NCBI RefSeq assembly: GCF_023699475.1
Contig: NZ_JALXFV010000007.1
Location: 348,948-412,947 of the forward strand
From: Halomarina rubra
GTDB lineage: Archaea; Halobacteriota; Halobacteria; Halobacteriales; Haloarculaceae
Direction: 5' to 3'
DNA: 64,000 nucleotides
In this document: positions 17,483-24,982 of the stretch, in pieces
How positions within the stretch are numbered: the first letter of the stretch is position 1
Layout of the letters: the number at the start of each line of letters is the position of its first letter
Made by a program: the position numbers and the translations under genes
The notes under the pieces: generated by a model
What the model was told of the DNA's origin: nothing
The model's input: only the letters and a program-made list of their open reading frames with translations
The model's database searches: none

Positions 17483-17516
17483 CCGAGGTGTTTCTGTTGG
17501 GCGAGTGGAATGCACG
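17483..17516 (+). promoter_or_regulatory. Weak copy of the CCGGTGGTGT leader motif
   Basis: CCGAGGTGTTTCTG followed by GCGAGTGGAATGCA resembles the leader at 19441 (CCGGTGGTGTTTCTC, then GAGGGGTGCA). It sits 31 nt after the paired operator, as at 19.4 kb where the gap is 27 nt. The hairpin part is not well formed here. With the operator it fills the otherwise gene-free stretch 17262-17721. Confidence 0.35.
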
Positions 17517-17721
17517 TCTCGATGAGAGGCACCACACGGCGACGTACGCTTCTCCACGGGTTTCGCTGCTCAACGCCCGCTACGGTCCTACTGTGACCTG
17601 GACGGTCTTCCCAGAGACGTAACGCCTGTCGACCCGAGAGTTCAGCCCCCTCCGGACATCCCTATGATTCGTTTTCAGCCTGCTTATTGCCGATGCGTTA
17701 GTACCGACATGCACCATCTGA

Positions 17722-18420
17722 ATGGCTCGTATCCTCTATCTCTTCGTCGACGAAAGTGGGAACCCTGACGACGGGAACGTGTTCTCGCTTGTCGGGTGCT
17801 GGTGCGTCTCAGAGCGAGATACCGAGAACGATGTACTGAGTTCGACTCGGGCGAAGCTGATGAACCACGTCCGTGAGAATCACAACCCCGATGTCTCCGA
17901 ACTCAAGGGGTCGAAATTGCCACCCTCGCTCATCGATACACTCATGGCCGTCCTGCAGCAGACCATCTACTCCGATTCCACAATCGAAGCCACCGCCGTC
18001 TGGGACCACGAGTCCCCGATTCGCTATTCTGTGTACAGTACGACCCCGGCAATCGTCAGCGAGTTCCTTTCTGGCAGAATCTCTGCAGCGCTCTCGACGG
18101 GTCAGATGCTTCGGGTGATGAGCCTCATCTCGATTATCGACCCGGTGTTCCGTCGGGGCCTCATCGACCTCACCGATATCGACGCGTTCAGAGTGGTGCT
18201 TGACGACACCGTGTGGTCAGGCCCAGCGGACATCGTCGAGGAGTGCTTTCGAGCCTACTCGCAGGACGCGCCCCTCGATGCCACCGAGTTCGTTATCGGC
18301 AACAGCCGAGCAGTGCCCGGGCTTCAGATCGCTGATCTCGCGGTCTACTCGTGGACGCGAAATCGACACCAAGGGGACTGTGAACACGCAAGTCAGGTTG
18401 TCCGTGACTATCGGGTATGA
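17722..18420 (+). CDS. DUF3800 domain protein (RNase-H-fold-like)
   Basis: 232 residues. The start ILYLFVDESGNP and the late LQIADLAVYSWTRN are the two hallmark motifs of DUF3800, a family with a predicted RNase H-like fold; the acidic residues of VDESG and ADLA would form the active centre, with further acidic residues in VVLDDTVW. Members are common on plasmids, phages and defence islands, and their substrate is not established. The gene is directly followed, without a gap, by two long hairpins with identical loops (18429-18548), and is preceded by a paired operator. An RNA partner for this protein is an attractive but unproven idea. Confidence 0.75.
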   Translation: MARILYLFVDESGNPDDGNVFSLVGCWCVSERDTENDVLSSTRAKLMNHVRENHNPDVSELKGSKLPPSLIDTLMAVLQQTIYSDSTIEATAVWDHESPIRYSVYSTTPAIVSEFLSGRISAALSTGQMLRVMSLISIIDPVFRRGLIDLTDIDAFRVVLDDTVWSGPADIVEECFRAYSQDAPLDATEFVIGNSRAVPGLQIADLAVYSWTRNRHQGDCEHASQVVRDYRV

Positions 18421-18428
18421 AACGTAGA

Positions 18429-18548
18429 CCATCGCCGCCAGAGAGCTCAGCCCCTGCAGAGAGGGATCATCGTCTCTCCGCGGCGATGGAAGGGCCGTCA
18501 GGGACTCAGCCCCTGCAGAGAGGGATCATCGATCCCCGACGGCCCTTC
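18429..18548 (+). ncRNA. Tandem stem-loops with an identical 27-nt apical sequence
   Basis: Hairpin 1: CCATCGCCGC (18429-18438) pairs with GCGGCGATGG (18480-18489), and GAGAG (18441-18445) with CTCTC (18474-18478). Hairpin 2: AAGGGCCGTC (18490-18499) pairs with GACGGCCCTT (18538-18547), and GGGA (18501-18504) with TCCC (18533-18536). The two stems differ in sequence, yet both carry the same 27-nt loop, from CTCAGCCCC to GGATCATCG (18446-18472 and 18505-18531). Within the loop CCCT can pair with AGGG. Conserved loop with compensated stems argues for a structured RNA or a protein-bound DNA cruciform, immediately after the DUF3800 stop codon. The strand is inferred from that gene. Confidence 0.6.
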
Positions 18549-18585
18549 TCACCTGCACATTACCCTTCGACCAACTAAAGCATTG

Positions 18586-19007
18586 CTCCCGGCTACGCGT
18601 GTATCGCGTTGCAGGCAGCCGAGATGATGCTGTCACACGACGGTGGCAACACTTCGCCATGCTTTGCTCCACATTCTGGAAGTGGACGGGTACGCATTCT
18701 CCATCCCTGAAGTGCCCTGAGTCCGGTGAGACCGGTTCGGGACAACCAACGCGAACAGTAGTGGTTTCGAGCGGGACACCGCAGTGAGCACGGGCAGTGG
18801 ACCGACGGCCGAGACTTTGTGAGCAATGGGGTAATGCCGATAGCTACTGAGCTGAACGGGAAGGTGGGTGTGTCTGCTGGGGGGTCCAGCGTGGTTCGTC
18901 AATAGAGCCGACATCGGGGGCGTCGCGGAGCAGGTATGTCGTTTTCACGTAGCCACGAGATGAACAGCTGCAGAAACTGGTTTGGCCGTCTCCCTGCTCG
19001 GTGCTGT
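18586..19007. other. Gene-free stretch
   Basis: No convincing gene. A 77-codon frame on the minus strand (18593-18826) is Cys/Arg-rich and lacks haloarchaeal acidic composition. Single GGGGTAA-like sequence at 18830-18836 has no partner arm. Confidence 0.5.
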
Positions 19008-19259
19008 ATGGACGAAGATGTCGTTCAGGTCACGCTCGACAGGATGAGCGAGGACGGTGAGCCTGTCGGCGTTGACGATGCCGGACGAGCGATTCGTGTT
19101 CGCGATGGCGAGGTGGGAGGCACCTACCGAGTGGTCGTCATCAAGACGGTCAATGGCCAGTATCGAGGGCGTATACGGGCCATGAAGGACCCAGAGACTG
19201 GCTGGGGGCCAGTGCACAGTCGTCGAGGCCTCTCCGACAACTCGCCCACCACCTATTGA
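19008..19259 (+). CDS. Small TRAM-domain protein
   Basis: 83 residues from the ATG at 19008. The sequence VDDAGRAIRVRDGEVGGTYRVVVIKTVNGQYRGRI follows the TRAM pattern (a small beta-barrel that binds RNA), and VTLDRMSEDGEPVG precedes it as in other haloarchaeal TRAM proteins. Stand-alone archaeal TRAM proteins act like cold-shock RNA chaperones. An ATG at 18936 would add 24 Cys/Arg-rich residues that do not look native. The C-terminal tail beyond the domain is short and polar. Its place between the hairpin element and the ArdC-like gene is consistent with a plasmid-borne RNA-binding function. Confidence 0.65.
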   Translation: MDEDVVQVTLDRMSEDGEPVGVDDAGRAIRVRDGEVGGTYRVVVIKTVNGQYRGRIRAMKDPETGWGPVHSRRGLSDNSPTTY

Positions 19260-19372
19260 ACGATAGTTTCTAGACGCGCGTCACCGGGTCTCTCGACGAG
19301 TCTGTTGTTTCACAGCCGTGAGCGCGCGTTCTCTCTATTCGGATAGCGCATCACCTCCTCGTCCGAATTTCT

Positions 19373-19414
19373 GTTACCCCACGAATACCAATAGAGTAGG
19401 CGACGTGGGGTAAC
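19373..19414. promoter_or_regulatory. Paired operator GTTACCCCAC...GTGGGGTAAC, copy 2
   Basis: GTTACCCCAC (19373-19382) and GTGGGGTAAC (19405-19414), 22-nt spacer, arms extendable by one G/C pair inward. It lies 27 nt before the leader motif and 101 nt before the ATG of the ArdC-like gene. Confidence 0.7.
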
Positions 19415-19440
19415 GACTCGCTGAACGACTGGTGCGTCCG

Positions 19441-19478
19441 CCGGTGGTGTTTCTCGGCCCCCGAGGGGTGCAGGGCGC
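19441..19478 (+). promoter_or_regulatory. CCGGTGGTGT leader motif with hairpin, copy A
   Basis: CCGGTGGTGTTTCTCG is followed by CCCC CGA GGGG, a short stem-loop, and GTGCAGGGCGC. Similar sequences precede four plasmid genes at 54.9-57.3 kb. It ends 37 nt before the ATG of the ArdC-like gene. Confidence 0.55.
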
Positions 19479-19514
19479 ACGGCAGCGCGTTCGATCGTGA
19501 GCCTGATTTCAGTG

Positions 19515-20480
19515 ATGACCCGACAGCATTCGACAGCCGACAGCACCGCCCGTGTTTCGTTTACCGACACTGAGGACCGCGCCGACCGGATGAGTGGCGC
19601 CATCGACGACTGGCTCGACCAGTTGTGCGAGGGCGTTGCAGATGCAGCTACGAACGAGCAGTTCCAGCAGTGGCTGGACGTGATGAGTCGGTTTCACGAA
19701 TACTCGACGCAGAACCAGTTGCTCATCGCGCTCCAGAACCCCGATGCAACCCGCGTGGCGGGGTTCAACACGTGGCGTGAGGAGTTCGACCGCACCGTCC
19801 AAAAGGGCGAGCAGGCCATCTGGATCTGGGCGCCGATCATGGCGAAGCAGTGTCCCGCGTGTGGGAACAGCCCCTCGTACTGCGAACGCTCGGCGTGTGA
19901 AGGGACAGACGTTCCAACTGACGAGTGGGAACGCGGTGTGGTCGCGTTCAAACCCGTCCCCGTGTTCGACGTCTCTCAGACCGAGGGCGAGCCACTTCCC
20001 GAGGTGGACATGGCCGCGTCTGGAGACGCCTCGACATTCGCTCCCGCGTTAGAAGCCGTCGCGCAGGGGCGGGGGTACGACTACTCGCTCGTTCCCGAGG
20101 CCGAGTGGATGCATGGGTCGGCCAAGGGCGTCTGTGCCCCGATGTCTAATCCGCCGGTCATCGAAATCCTCGAATGCGGAAACACTGCCGACCAGACCCG
20201 GACGGCCATCCACGAATTCGCGCATGCCGAACTCCACGCTGAGCGCTCGGACGACGAGCTCTCGACGACGGAGGTCGAAGCCGAGGCTGTCGCGTACGTC
20301 GTCGCCCAGCACTTCGGGCTCGACGCGAGCAACTCAGCGTTGTACGTCGCCGCGTGGAGTGGCGAGGCCGTCGACACTATCGACGAGCGACTCGGGCGGA
20401 TTCGACGGACCGCTCGTGAGCTCATCGAGGCGGTCCGATCGCACGTGACTCTCGAGGAGGAGCCGGCCAGCAGTCGGTAA
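19515..20480 (+). CDS. ArdC-like antirestriction/metallopeptidase protein
   Basis: 321 residues from the ATG at 19515; a GTG at 19497 would add six. The N-terminal part (FQQWLDVMSRFHEYSTQNQLLIALQNP, ATRVAGFNTWREEFDRTVQKGEQAIWIWAPI) matches the ssDNA-binding domain of ArdC. A Cys cluster (CPACGNSPSYCERSAC) interrupts it and may bind zinc. The C-terminal half has HEFAHAELH (HExxH) and a downstream Glu in TEVEAEAVAYV, the zinc-binding set of the ImmA/IrrE-like peptidases. ArdC proteins protect incoming plasmid DNA during conjugation, which fits the neighbouring transfer genes. Paired operator and hairpin leader lie just upstream, so expression is probably tightly controlled. Confidence 0.85.
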   Translation: MTRQHSTADSTARVSFTDTEDRADRMSGAIDDWLDQLCEGVADAATNEQFQQWLDVMSRFHEYSTQNQLLIALQNPDATRVAGFNTWREEFDRTVQKGEQAIWIWAPIMAKQCPACGNSPSYCERSACEGTDVPTDEWERGVVAFKPVPVFDVSQTEGEPLPEVDMAASGDASTFAPALEAVAQGRGYDYSLVPEAEWMHGSAKGVCAPMSNPPVIEILECGNTADQTRTAIHEFAHAELHAERSDDELSTTEVEAEAVAYVVAQHFGLDASNSALYVAAWSGEAVDTIDERLGRIRRTARELIEAVRSHVTLEEEPASSR

Positions 20481-20753
20481 CTGGTGGTGTCGGTGTGTCG
20501 TTCTGGCCCGCCCCGCTCGGCGCGTGCCGCCCTCCGCTGCGGCCCTCGTTACACTCGGCCCGCGATTCGCTCGCGACCGACCAGTCCGGGCATGTGGCTC
20601 ACTCCTGTCGTCACTCACCATTCCGGGCGTGTGCCCTCGACGCCAGCGGGTATCCGTCGGGGGGTCACTGCGCTCCCCCCACGACGCATACTCCGCTGGC
20701 CGCTCGCTCCCGGCGGACGCCGCGCGGGGCTCTGTGGTGCCGGTCGCCTCGGG

Positions 20754-20803
20754 GCGCGCTCGCTCGCGCCCAGGGGCGCTCGCGAAGGCGCGAGCGAGCG
20801 CGC
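20754..20803. repeat. 17-bp perfect inverted repeat
   Basis: GCGCGCTCGCTCGCGCC (20754-20770) is the exact reverse complement of 20787-20803, with a 16-nt spacer. This is far beyond chance even in GC-rich DNA. It could be a terminator of the ArdC-like gene (270 nt downstream of the stop), a cruciform or part of an origin. Confidence 0.75.
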
Positions 20804-20837
20804 AGTCGTGACTGGTCGGGTCGTCGTGTGTGGAAAA

Positions 20838-20859
20838 CTGCGGTGTTAGAGCACCGCAG
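20838..20859 (+). promoter_or_regulatory. 8-bp hairpin upstream of the RPA-like gene
   Basis: CTGCGGTG (20838-20845), loop TTAGAG, CACCGCAG (20852-20859). It ends 35 nt before the ATG at 20895, so it lies in the promoter or leader of that gene. Confidence 0.5.
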
Positions 20860-20894
20860 TGTCGGACGCTCGGTGTACGTCTTCAGAGTACGCA

Positions 20895-21749
20895 ATGGCA
20901 ACTAGGAACGTATTCGGTAATGAGGTTTCGGTCGATGAACAGCGCGTCGAACAGGCGGATGAAGCAGCGGTTGACGAGGACGGCTTCGAAGTGGTCGATG
21001 AGACCCCGGAGTTCCGGGCGAGCGTGCAGCAGGAGATCCAGGCGAAGGTGGACGCGAACCACCCGGACGGGATGGTCGTGGCTGGCGAGGAACGAATCTA
21101 CGGCGTGACCCTCGAACAAGAGGAGTGCATTCGCGCGCGAGAGGAGGAGTTGGCGCACATCAGTGCCCAGGCGACGTTCGGTAGCCAGGAGGGACGGGCG
21201 GAGCGGACGCGAGCGGTGGCCGAGGAAACGTGTGGACGCCAAGAAGAGCAGCGCGTTGACCCCAGAGAAAATCTGACGAGCGCGGAGCTCGGCGCGGTCA
21301 ACCGGCAGGCGAGTCGAGTCCATCAACGAGTGCGTGGCGGTGAGAGTCGAGCGGTCGTAGCGCGGCGGATTGCAGAGCGAGTCGTCAGTGGCGAGGACGT
21401 GGGCAGTGCGGTGCTGAAGACGGTCGAGGACGAGAAGCGCATCTCGGGGGTCATCGTGCCCATCGCGGAGGTCCCGGACGTGCCGGTGGGCGAGGTGACG
21501 GTGGAAGGCGAGATCATCGAACTGTGGAAGCCCTCGACCCCGAACATCCAGCAGGTCGGACTGATCGCCGATGAGAGTGCGGTGACTAAGTTCACGGTGT
21601 GGGAGCGCTCGAATCAGCCCGTCGTGGCAGAGGGTGAGGTGGTGCGATTCTGTAACGTGAAAAAGAGCTGGCACCGTGGTCGGTGTTCGCTCGTCGCGAC
21701 GGGGTGGAGTCGAGTCGTCTTCCCCGAGCGCGGGCGCTGGTGGGCGTAG
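20895..21749 (+). CDS. Plasmid-type OB-fold (RPA/SSB-like) DNA-binding protein
   Basis: 284 residues from the ATG at 20895 (MATRNVFGNE). The N-terminal 170 residues are Glu/Arg-rich and mostly helical. The C-terminal 100 residues, beginning VPVGEVTVEGEIIELWKPS and containing TKFTVWERSNQPVVAEGEVVRF, fit an OB fold of the replication protein A type. This N-helical plus OB arrangement is frequent on haloarchaeal plasmids. It would bind single-stranded DNA during replication or transfer. An in-frame ATG at 20859 adds 12 residues and lies inside the hairpin, so the later start is preferred. GC-rich inverted repeats flank the gene on both sides. Confidence 0.7.
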   Translation: MATRNVFGNEVSVDEQRVEQADEAAVDEDGFEVVDETPEFRASVQQEIQAKVDANHPDGMVVAGEERIYGVTLEQEECIRAREEELAHISAQATFGSQEGRAERTRAVAEETCGRQEEQRVDPRENLTSAELGAVNRQASRVHQRVRGGESRAVVARRIAERVVSGEDVGSAVLKTVEDEKRISGVIVPIAEVPDVPVGEVTVEGEIIELWKPSTPNIQQVGLIADESAVTKFTVWERSNQPVVAEGEVVRFCNVKKSWHRGRCSLVATGWSRVVFPERGRWWA

Positions 21750-21858
21750 GCCGGTCGCGGTCTTTTTTCGCGAGCCACCGCCCCACCCACCTCCACGGTC
21801 CGGGCTGCGCCCGGCGAAGCCGGTGCGCGGCCGGGCTTTCGCACTGGCCAGTACCGGT

Positions 21859-21899
21859 GTGCATCGGTTGCCGGTATTGTTAGACAGAGAGCGTGGGTC
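21859..21899 (-). repeat. Dispersed ~38-nt repeat, copy 2 (inverted relative to copies 1 and 3)
   Basis: Read on the minus strand: GACCCACGCTCTCTGTCTAA then CAATACCGGCAACCGATGCAC. It matches 53182-53219 on the plus strand at about 34 of 38 positions. Similarity stops after GATGCAC. It lies in the gap between the RPA-like gene and the start of the cargo region. The preceding bases 21750-21850 are GC-rich with further inverted repeats. Confidence 0.6.
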
Positions 21900-22032
21900 T
21901 ATCACCACCGATTTCAGAATGGAAGGCCCCGTCTGTAGATCAGCCAATATGAGACAGGGAGTGCCACAAGCAAAATGATTGGAGTGGTTCGTACCTGCGT
22001 GTAGGGGTCTGGGGCCGAGTAAAGTCTTCACC

Positions 22033-22227
22033 ATGGGAAGTACCGATTTCATCGTGCCCGCCGGGCTCCCAGACAGCAACAGTGTCGAACGTTTAGTGTC
22101 TGATTTCGAGGCGCTGGAAGAGGTCGCCCAAACAGACTCGACGTTCGTCATCGGCAGAACACTTGATACTTACCACCCATTTCAACAGTATGACATCGAG
22201 TCGTTGCTTGAAGGATTGACTGACTGA
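22033..22227 (+). CDS. Small acidic protein of unknown function
   Basis: 64 residues (MGSTDFIVPAGLPDSN), with an acidic composition and normal haloarchaeal codon use. A central helix (VERLVSDFEALEEV) and an acidic end (DIESLLEGLTD) are visible, and no known motif. It lies 106 nt upstream of the convergent, broken DUF389 gene. A frame extending to 21979 adds Cys/Trp-containing residues that look spurious. Confidence 0.45.
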   Translation: MGSTDFIVPAGLPDSNSVERLVSDFEALEEVAQTDSTFVIGRTLDTYHPFQQYDIESLLEGLTD

Positions 22228-22330
22228 AAAAGAGTGCGACGTCACAGCACACGCACCATCCAGCAGAGGTAGGCCCCGTCGCGATGAAGACCAGCAGTCG
22301 GTATTGTCTCGACATCCGCCTGAGCGCGCA

Positions 22331-23676
22331 CTATCCGGTAGCCACGACGTTGGCAGTTCGATCAGCATCGACGTATCGAACTTCGACGCTCACGTCACGA
22401 CCGGTCTGCTGGGTGAGCCGTTGGTCGAGTTCGGTTGCGAATTCAGGAAACTCGGTTCCAGCAGGTCGGTCGATGGTCACGACCACCTGAATCGGCCCGC
22501 CAGCAGCAAACCCTGCCTCGTCGAAGGCGATTGTGGTCTCACTCGTTCCCACGGCAGTGTCCAGAAGCGATAACTCCCGGTATGGTTCCTCGTCGAGTAG
22601 CTCGGTGAGTTCGGACTCGGCTTGATCTTCGAACTGCGTCGCCTGATACGAAAGATACGTAACTCCACCCAGGAATATCGAAAGAACGAGCAGTGCAAGT
22701 ACGAGTAGGCGGACTCGTTGACGGATTCGTGTTCGGACGGCCTCCAAGCGAATGTTGTCCTGTGGCCGGTAGCCGAGCGCCCAGATGATCACGAGCGCGA
22801 CGAGGTTGATCGAGAGGACGTTGACGAGCACGAGTACTCCTGCCCCGAGGCTCACCAGCGGCTGGGCCCACGCGAGGCCGAGGCCGACGGTCGCCGCCGG
22901 CGGAATGAGCACGACAGCGATCATGACGCCGACGAGTGCCGCCCCTGCTCCGGTGGTGAGGCTTATCGCACCGGCGACACCCCCGCCCCGATAGCAACGG
23001 CGAGCGAGAGAAAATCCGGGGCAAGTCGACTCTGAATCTCCGGTATGCTCGTGATAGACGTTGCAGGTGGGACGATACCGATAGCTCGGAGTGCAGCAGC
23101 GAATACGGCCGCGCTGAGGACGGCGAGAAGGAGACCGCCGACCTGAAGCGCCACCCCGCGAGCGGCGAGTTTGCGGTCGTCGACGACCGTTCCGACGGCG
23201 GTCGCCATCGCCGGGCCGATGAGCGGTGCGATGACCATAGACCCGACGACGACGGCTGCGGAGTTCTGGAGTAGACCGACCGTGGCGACGACTGCGCTGA
23301 CGACCGTCATTGCAACGTACGACCAGCGTTCCGAACGCTGCGGTGCGAGATCGATCGCTGCGGTCCGCAACTCCTCGCGAGCGATTCGACCCGGAAGGCC
23401 GCAATCGGTCCCGTCAGTGGTCTCTCGTTCGATGCGGTCGGACAACACCGTCTGTGCGCTGAGGACGACCGTCCATGCCTCACGGGTAATACCGACCGCT
23501 CGCAGTCGCTCGAGGGTCGGCTCAACGTCCTCCGGAGCGAGCGGAAACGAGACAACGGCTGAAATCGACTCGGACCTCGATTCTTCCGAGACGACGTAGT
23601 CGATGGCCTCGTCGTCGAGGATCTCGAAGATTGCCGATTGCTTCCCAGTCGGAACTGAAATGTGAACGAACCGCAT
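22331..23676 (-). pseudogene. DUF389 (TIGR00341-type) membrane protein, frameshifted
   Basis: The first part (MRFVHISVPTGKQSAIFEIL, regulatory ferredoxin-like domain, then VVGSMVIAPLIGPAMA) and the second part (TTGAGAALVGVMIAV, LIPPAATVGLGLAW) are the two halves of one DUF389 protein, with the expected helices and no missing segment. They are in different frames. The break falls at a run of five G on the coding strand (22980-22984): reading GCG GGT GTC GCC instead of GCG GGG GTG TCG would restore AIGAGVAGAISL. So two extra bases, or one missing, explain it. Either the gene is dead or the run was misread. The function of DUF389 is unknown; transport is usually assumed. Confidence 0.8.
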
Positions 23677-23910
23677 GAGTGGTCGCTGGACCGCCACCTA
23701 TACAGTAGTTGTCACGATGTGACAGGCGACCGTGTCGACTCTACGGCCCCCCGAGTAGTCTTTACACATGACCGGTGAACCAGGCGCAGATGAGCAGCCT
23801 CTGGTCTGTCGCTGGGACTTCTCGCGGATGGTCGGCGGGTACCGAGACGAACGATAGAGAGTTGGAATGGAACCGGGGAGGGTATTCCTTCGGGTTGGTA
23901 AGCTTCGGTG

Positions 23911-24954
23911 ATGAATCGCCGTGATGTGCTTCGGAGTGGCTGTCTCGGGCTTGGAGTGGCACTCGCTGGGTGTCTCGGCGGGTTCGAGCAAACCTCTGCG
24001 TGGCGGGACCCACCGCTCGTCGAGAACCGACCGCAAGCAGTGTACGTTCCGGCGATCACCGAGGGGATGCGACTCGTCGACGAGACGACTATCGGCCCCT
24101 ATGGTGTGTCCCTCAGCTACTCGTACCCGCATCGGTTCTGGAACGTCGCGTCGACAGCCCGTGAGAAGGTCGTCGTGACGGCGGAAGACGCGATTCACCT
24201 CATGGTAACCGTCTGGGACCGAGAGACGAACCACGTCATTCCGTCGAGTGGTGTCTCGCTTGAGATTCGCCAGGATGAGGCGCTCGTCTCACAGGAGGTA
24301 ATCTATCCGATGCTCTCCCAACAGATGGGCTTTCACTACGGTGCGAACTTCGAACTCGAGGGAGAGGGGATGTACGAAGCGCGGGTTAGCGTCGGGGGGC
24401 TCTCGACGACACAGACTGGCGAGTTCGAGGGGCGATTCGATGAGCCTCTGTCTGTCGAAGTACCGTTTGGATTCGATACGGATCGATTGTACGAACTCTC
24501 GAACCGCAGACTCGGTGAGCGGAAGGGTCGTCGCGATGCCATCGCCCCAATGGACATGGGTATTCCGACCGGGAAGATACCGGACGCCACGACCGGAACA
24601 CTCCTCGGGACAGGGACCAGTGGTGATGCTCAGTTCGCCGCTCGGCTGATTTCCGATGAACCGCGATTCGGAGACGACCCCTACCTCGCAGTAATCGCGT
24701 GTACGCCGTACAATCGGACAGTTCTCCCAATGATGCACCTAGAGGCGTCGATCACCACACCAGACGGTCAGCAGACGGTCCCGCTTCAGGAGACCTTGGA
24801 TCCCGACATCGGGTATCACTACGGAACTGGTCTATCAGGAGACGCTTCCATCGACCGCGTGGAACTCACGACGGTGCTTCCCCCGCAAGTTGCTCGCCAC
24901 GACGGGTACGAGACGGCATTCTTCGAGATGCCGCCGGTCGTCATCGACGAATAA
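23911..24954 (+). CDS. Exported lipoprotein, iron-transport (P19/Tp34-like) family
   Basis: 347 residues. MNRRDVLRSGCLGLGVALAGCLGG combines a twin-arginine motif with a lipobox (LAGC), so it is exported folded and lipid-anchored. Two related cupredoxin-like domains follow; AVYVPAITEGMRLVDE and VSLSYSYPHRFWNV in the first, and AVIACTPYNRTVLPMMHLEASI in the second. HFHYG-type His and Met residues (MGFHYG, IGYHYG) could bind metal. The pattern resembles the haloarchaeal DUF7350/Tpd-type iron-transport domain as I recall it. The convergent 471-residue membrane protein starts its reading 28 nt beyond and may be its membrane partner. Metal identity is inferred, not seen. Confidence 0.6.
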   Translation: MNRRDVLRSGCLGLGVALAGCLGGFEQTSAWRDPPLVENRPQAVYVPAITEGMRLVDETTIGPYGVSLSYSYPHRFWNVASTAREKVVVTAEDAIHLMVTVWDRETNHVIPSSGVSLEIRQDEALVSQEVIYPMLSQQMGFHYGANFELEGEGMYEARVSVGGLSTTQTGEFEGRFDEPLSVEVPFGFDTDRLYELSNRRLGERKGRRDAIAPMDMGIPTGKIPDATTGTLLGTGTSGDAQFAARLISDEPRFGDDPYLAVIACTPYNRTVLPMMHLEASITTPDGQQTVPLQETLDPDIGYHYGTGLSGDASIDRVELTTVLPPQVARHDGYETAFFEMPPVVIDE

Positions 24955-24982
24955 CTAATCGACGATTGTGGGACGAACAGGT

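Larger units (their letters stand above)
20481..20894. other. Gene-free, very GC-rich stretch with strong inverted repeats
   Basis: The region is unusually rich in GC and CpG-like steps (CGCGCTCGCTCGCG) and carries two strong inverted repeats annotated separately. The open frames here are low-complexity Arg/Ala/Pro strings. It lies between the ArdC-like and RPA-like genes, a position suitable for an origin of transfer or replication, though no iterons were seen. Confidence 0.5.

Noticed and set aside
18446..18531. CRISPR repeats (two identical 27-nt sequences 59 nt apart)
   Set aside because: Only two copies, each enclosed in its own stem. The spacing sequence is made of stem arms, not spacers, and no cas gene is near.
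18593..18826. 77-codon minus-strand frame after the tandem hairpins
   Set aside because: Cys/Arg-rich and basic, with no promoter or family; treated as chance.
20883..22151. Minus-strand open frame of 422 codons over the RPA-like gene
   Set aside because: Leu/His/Arg-rich shadow of the plus-strand OB-fold gene, running through the GC-rich repeat region.
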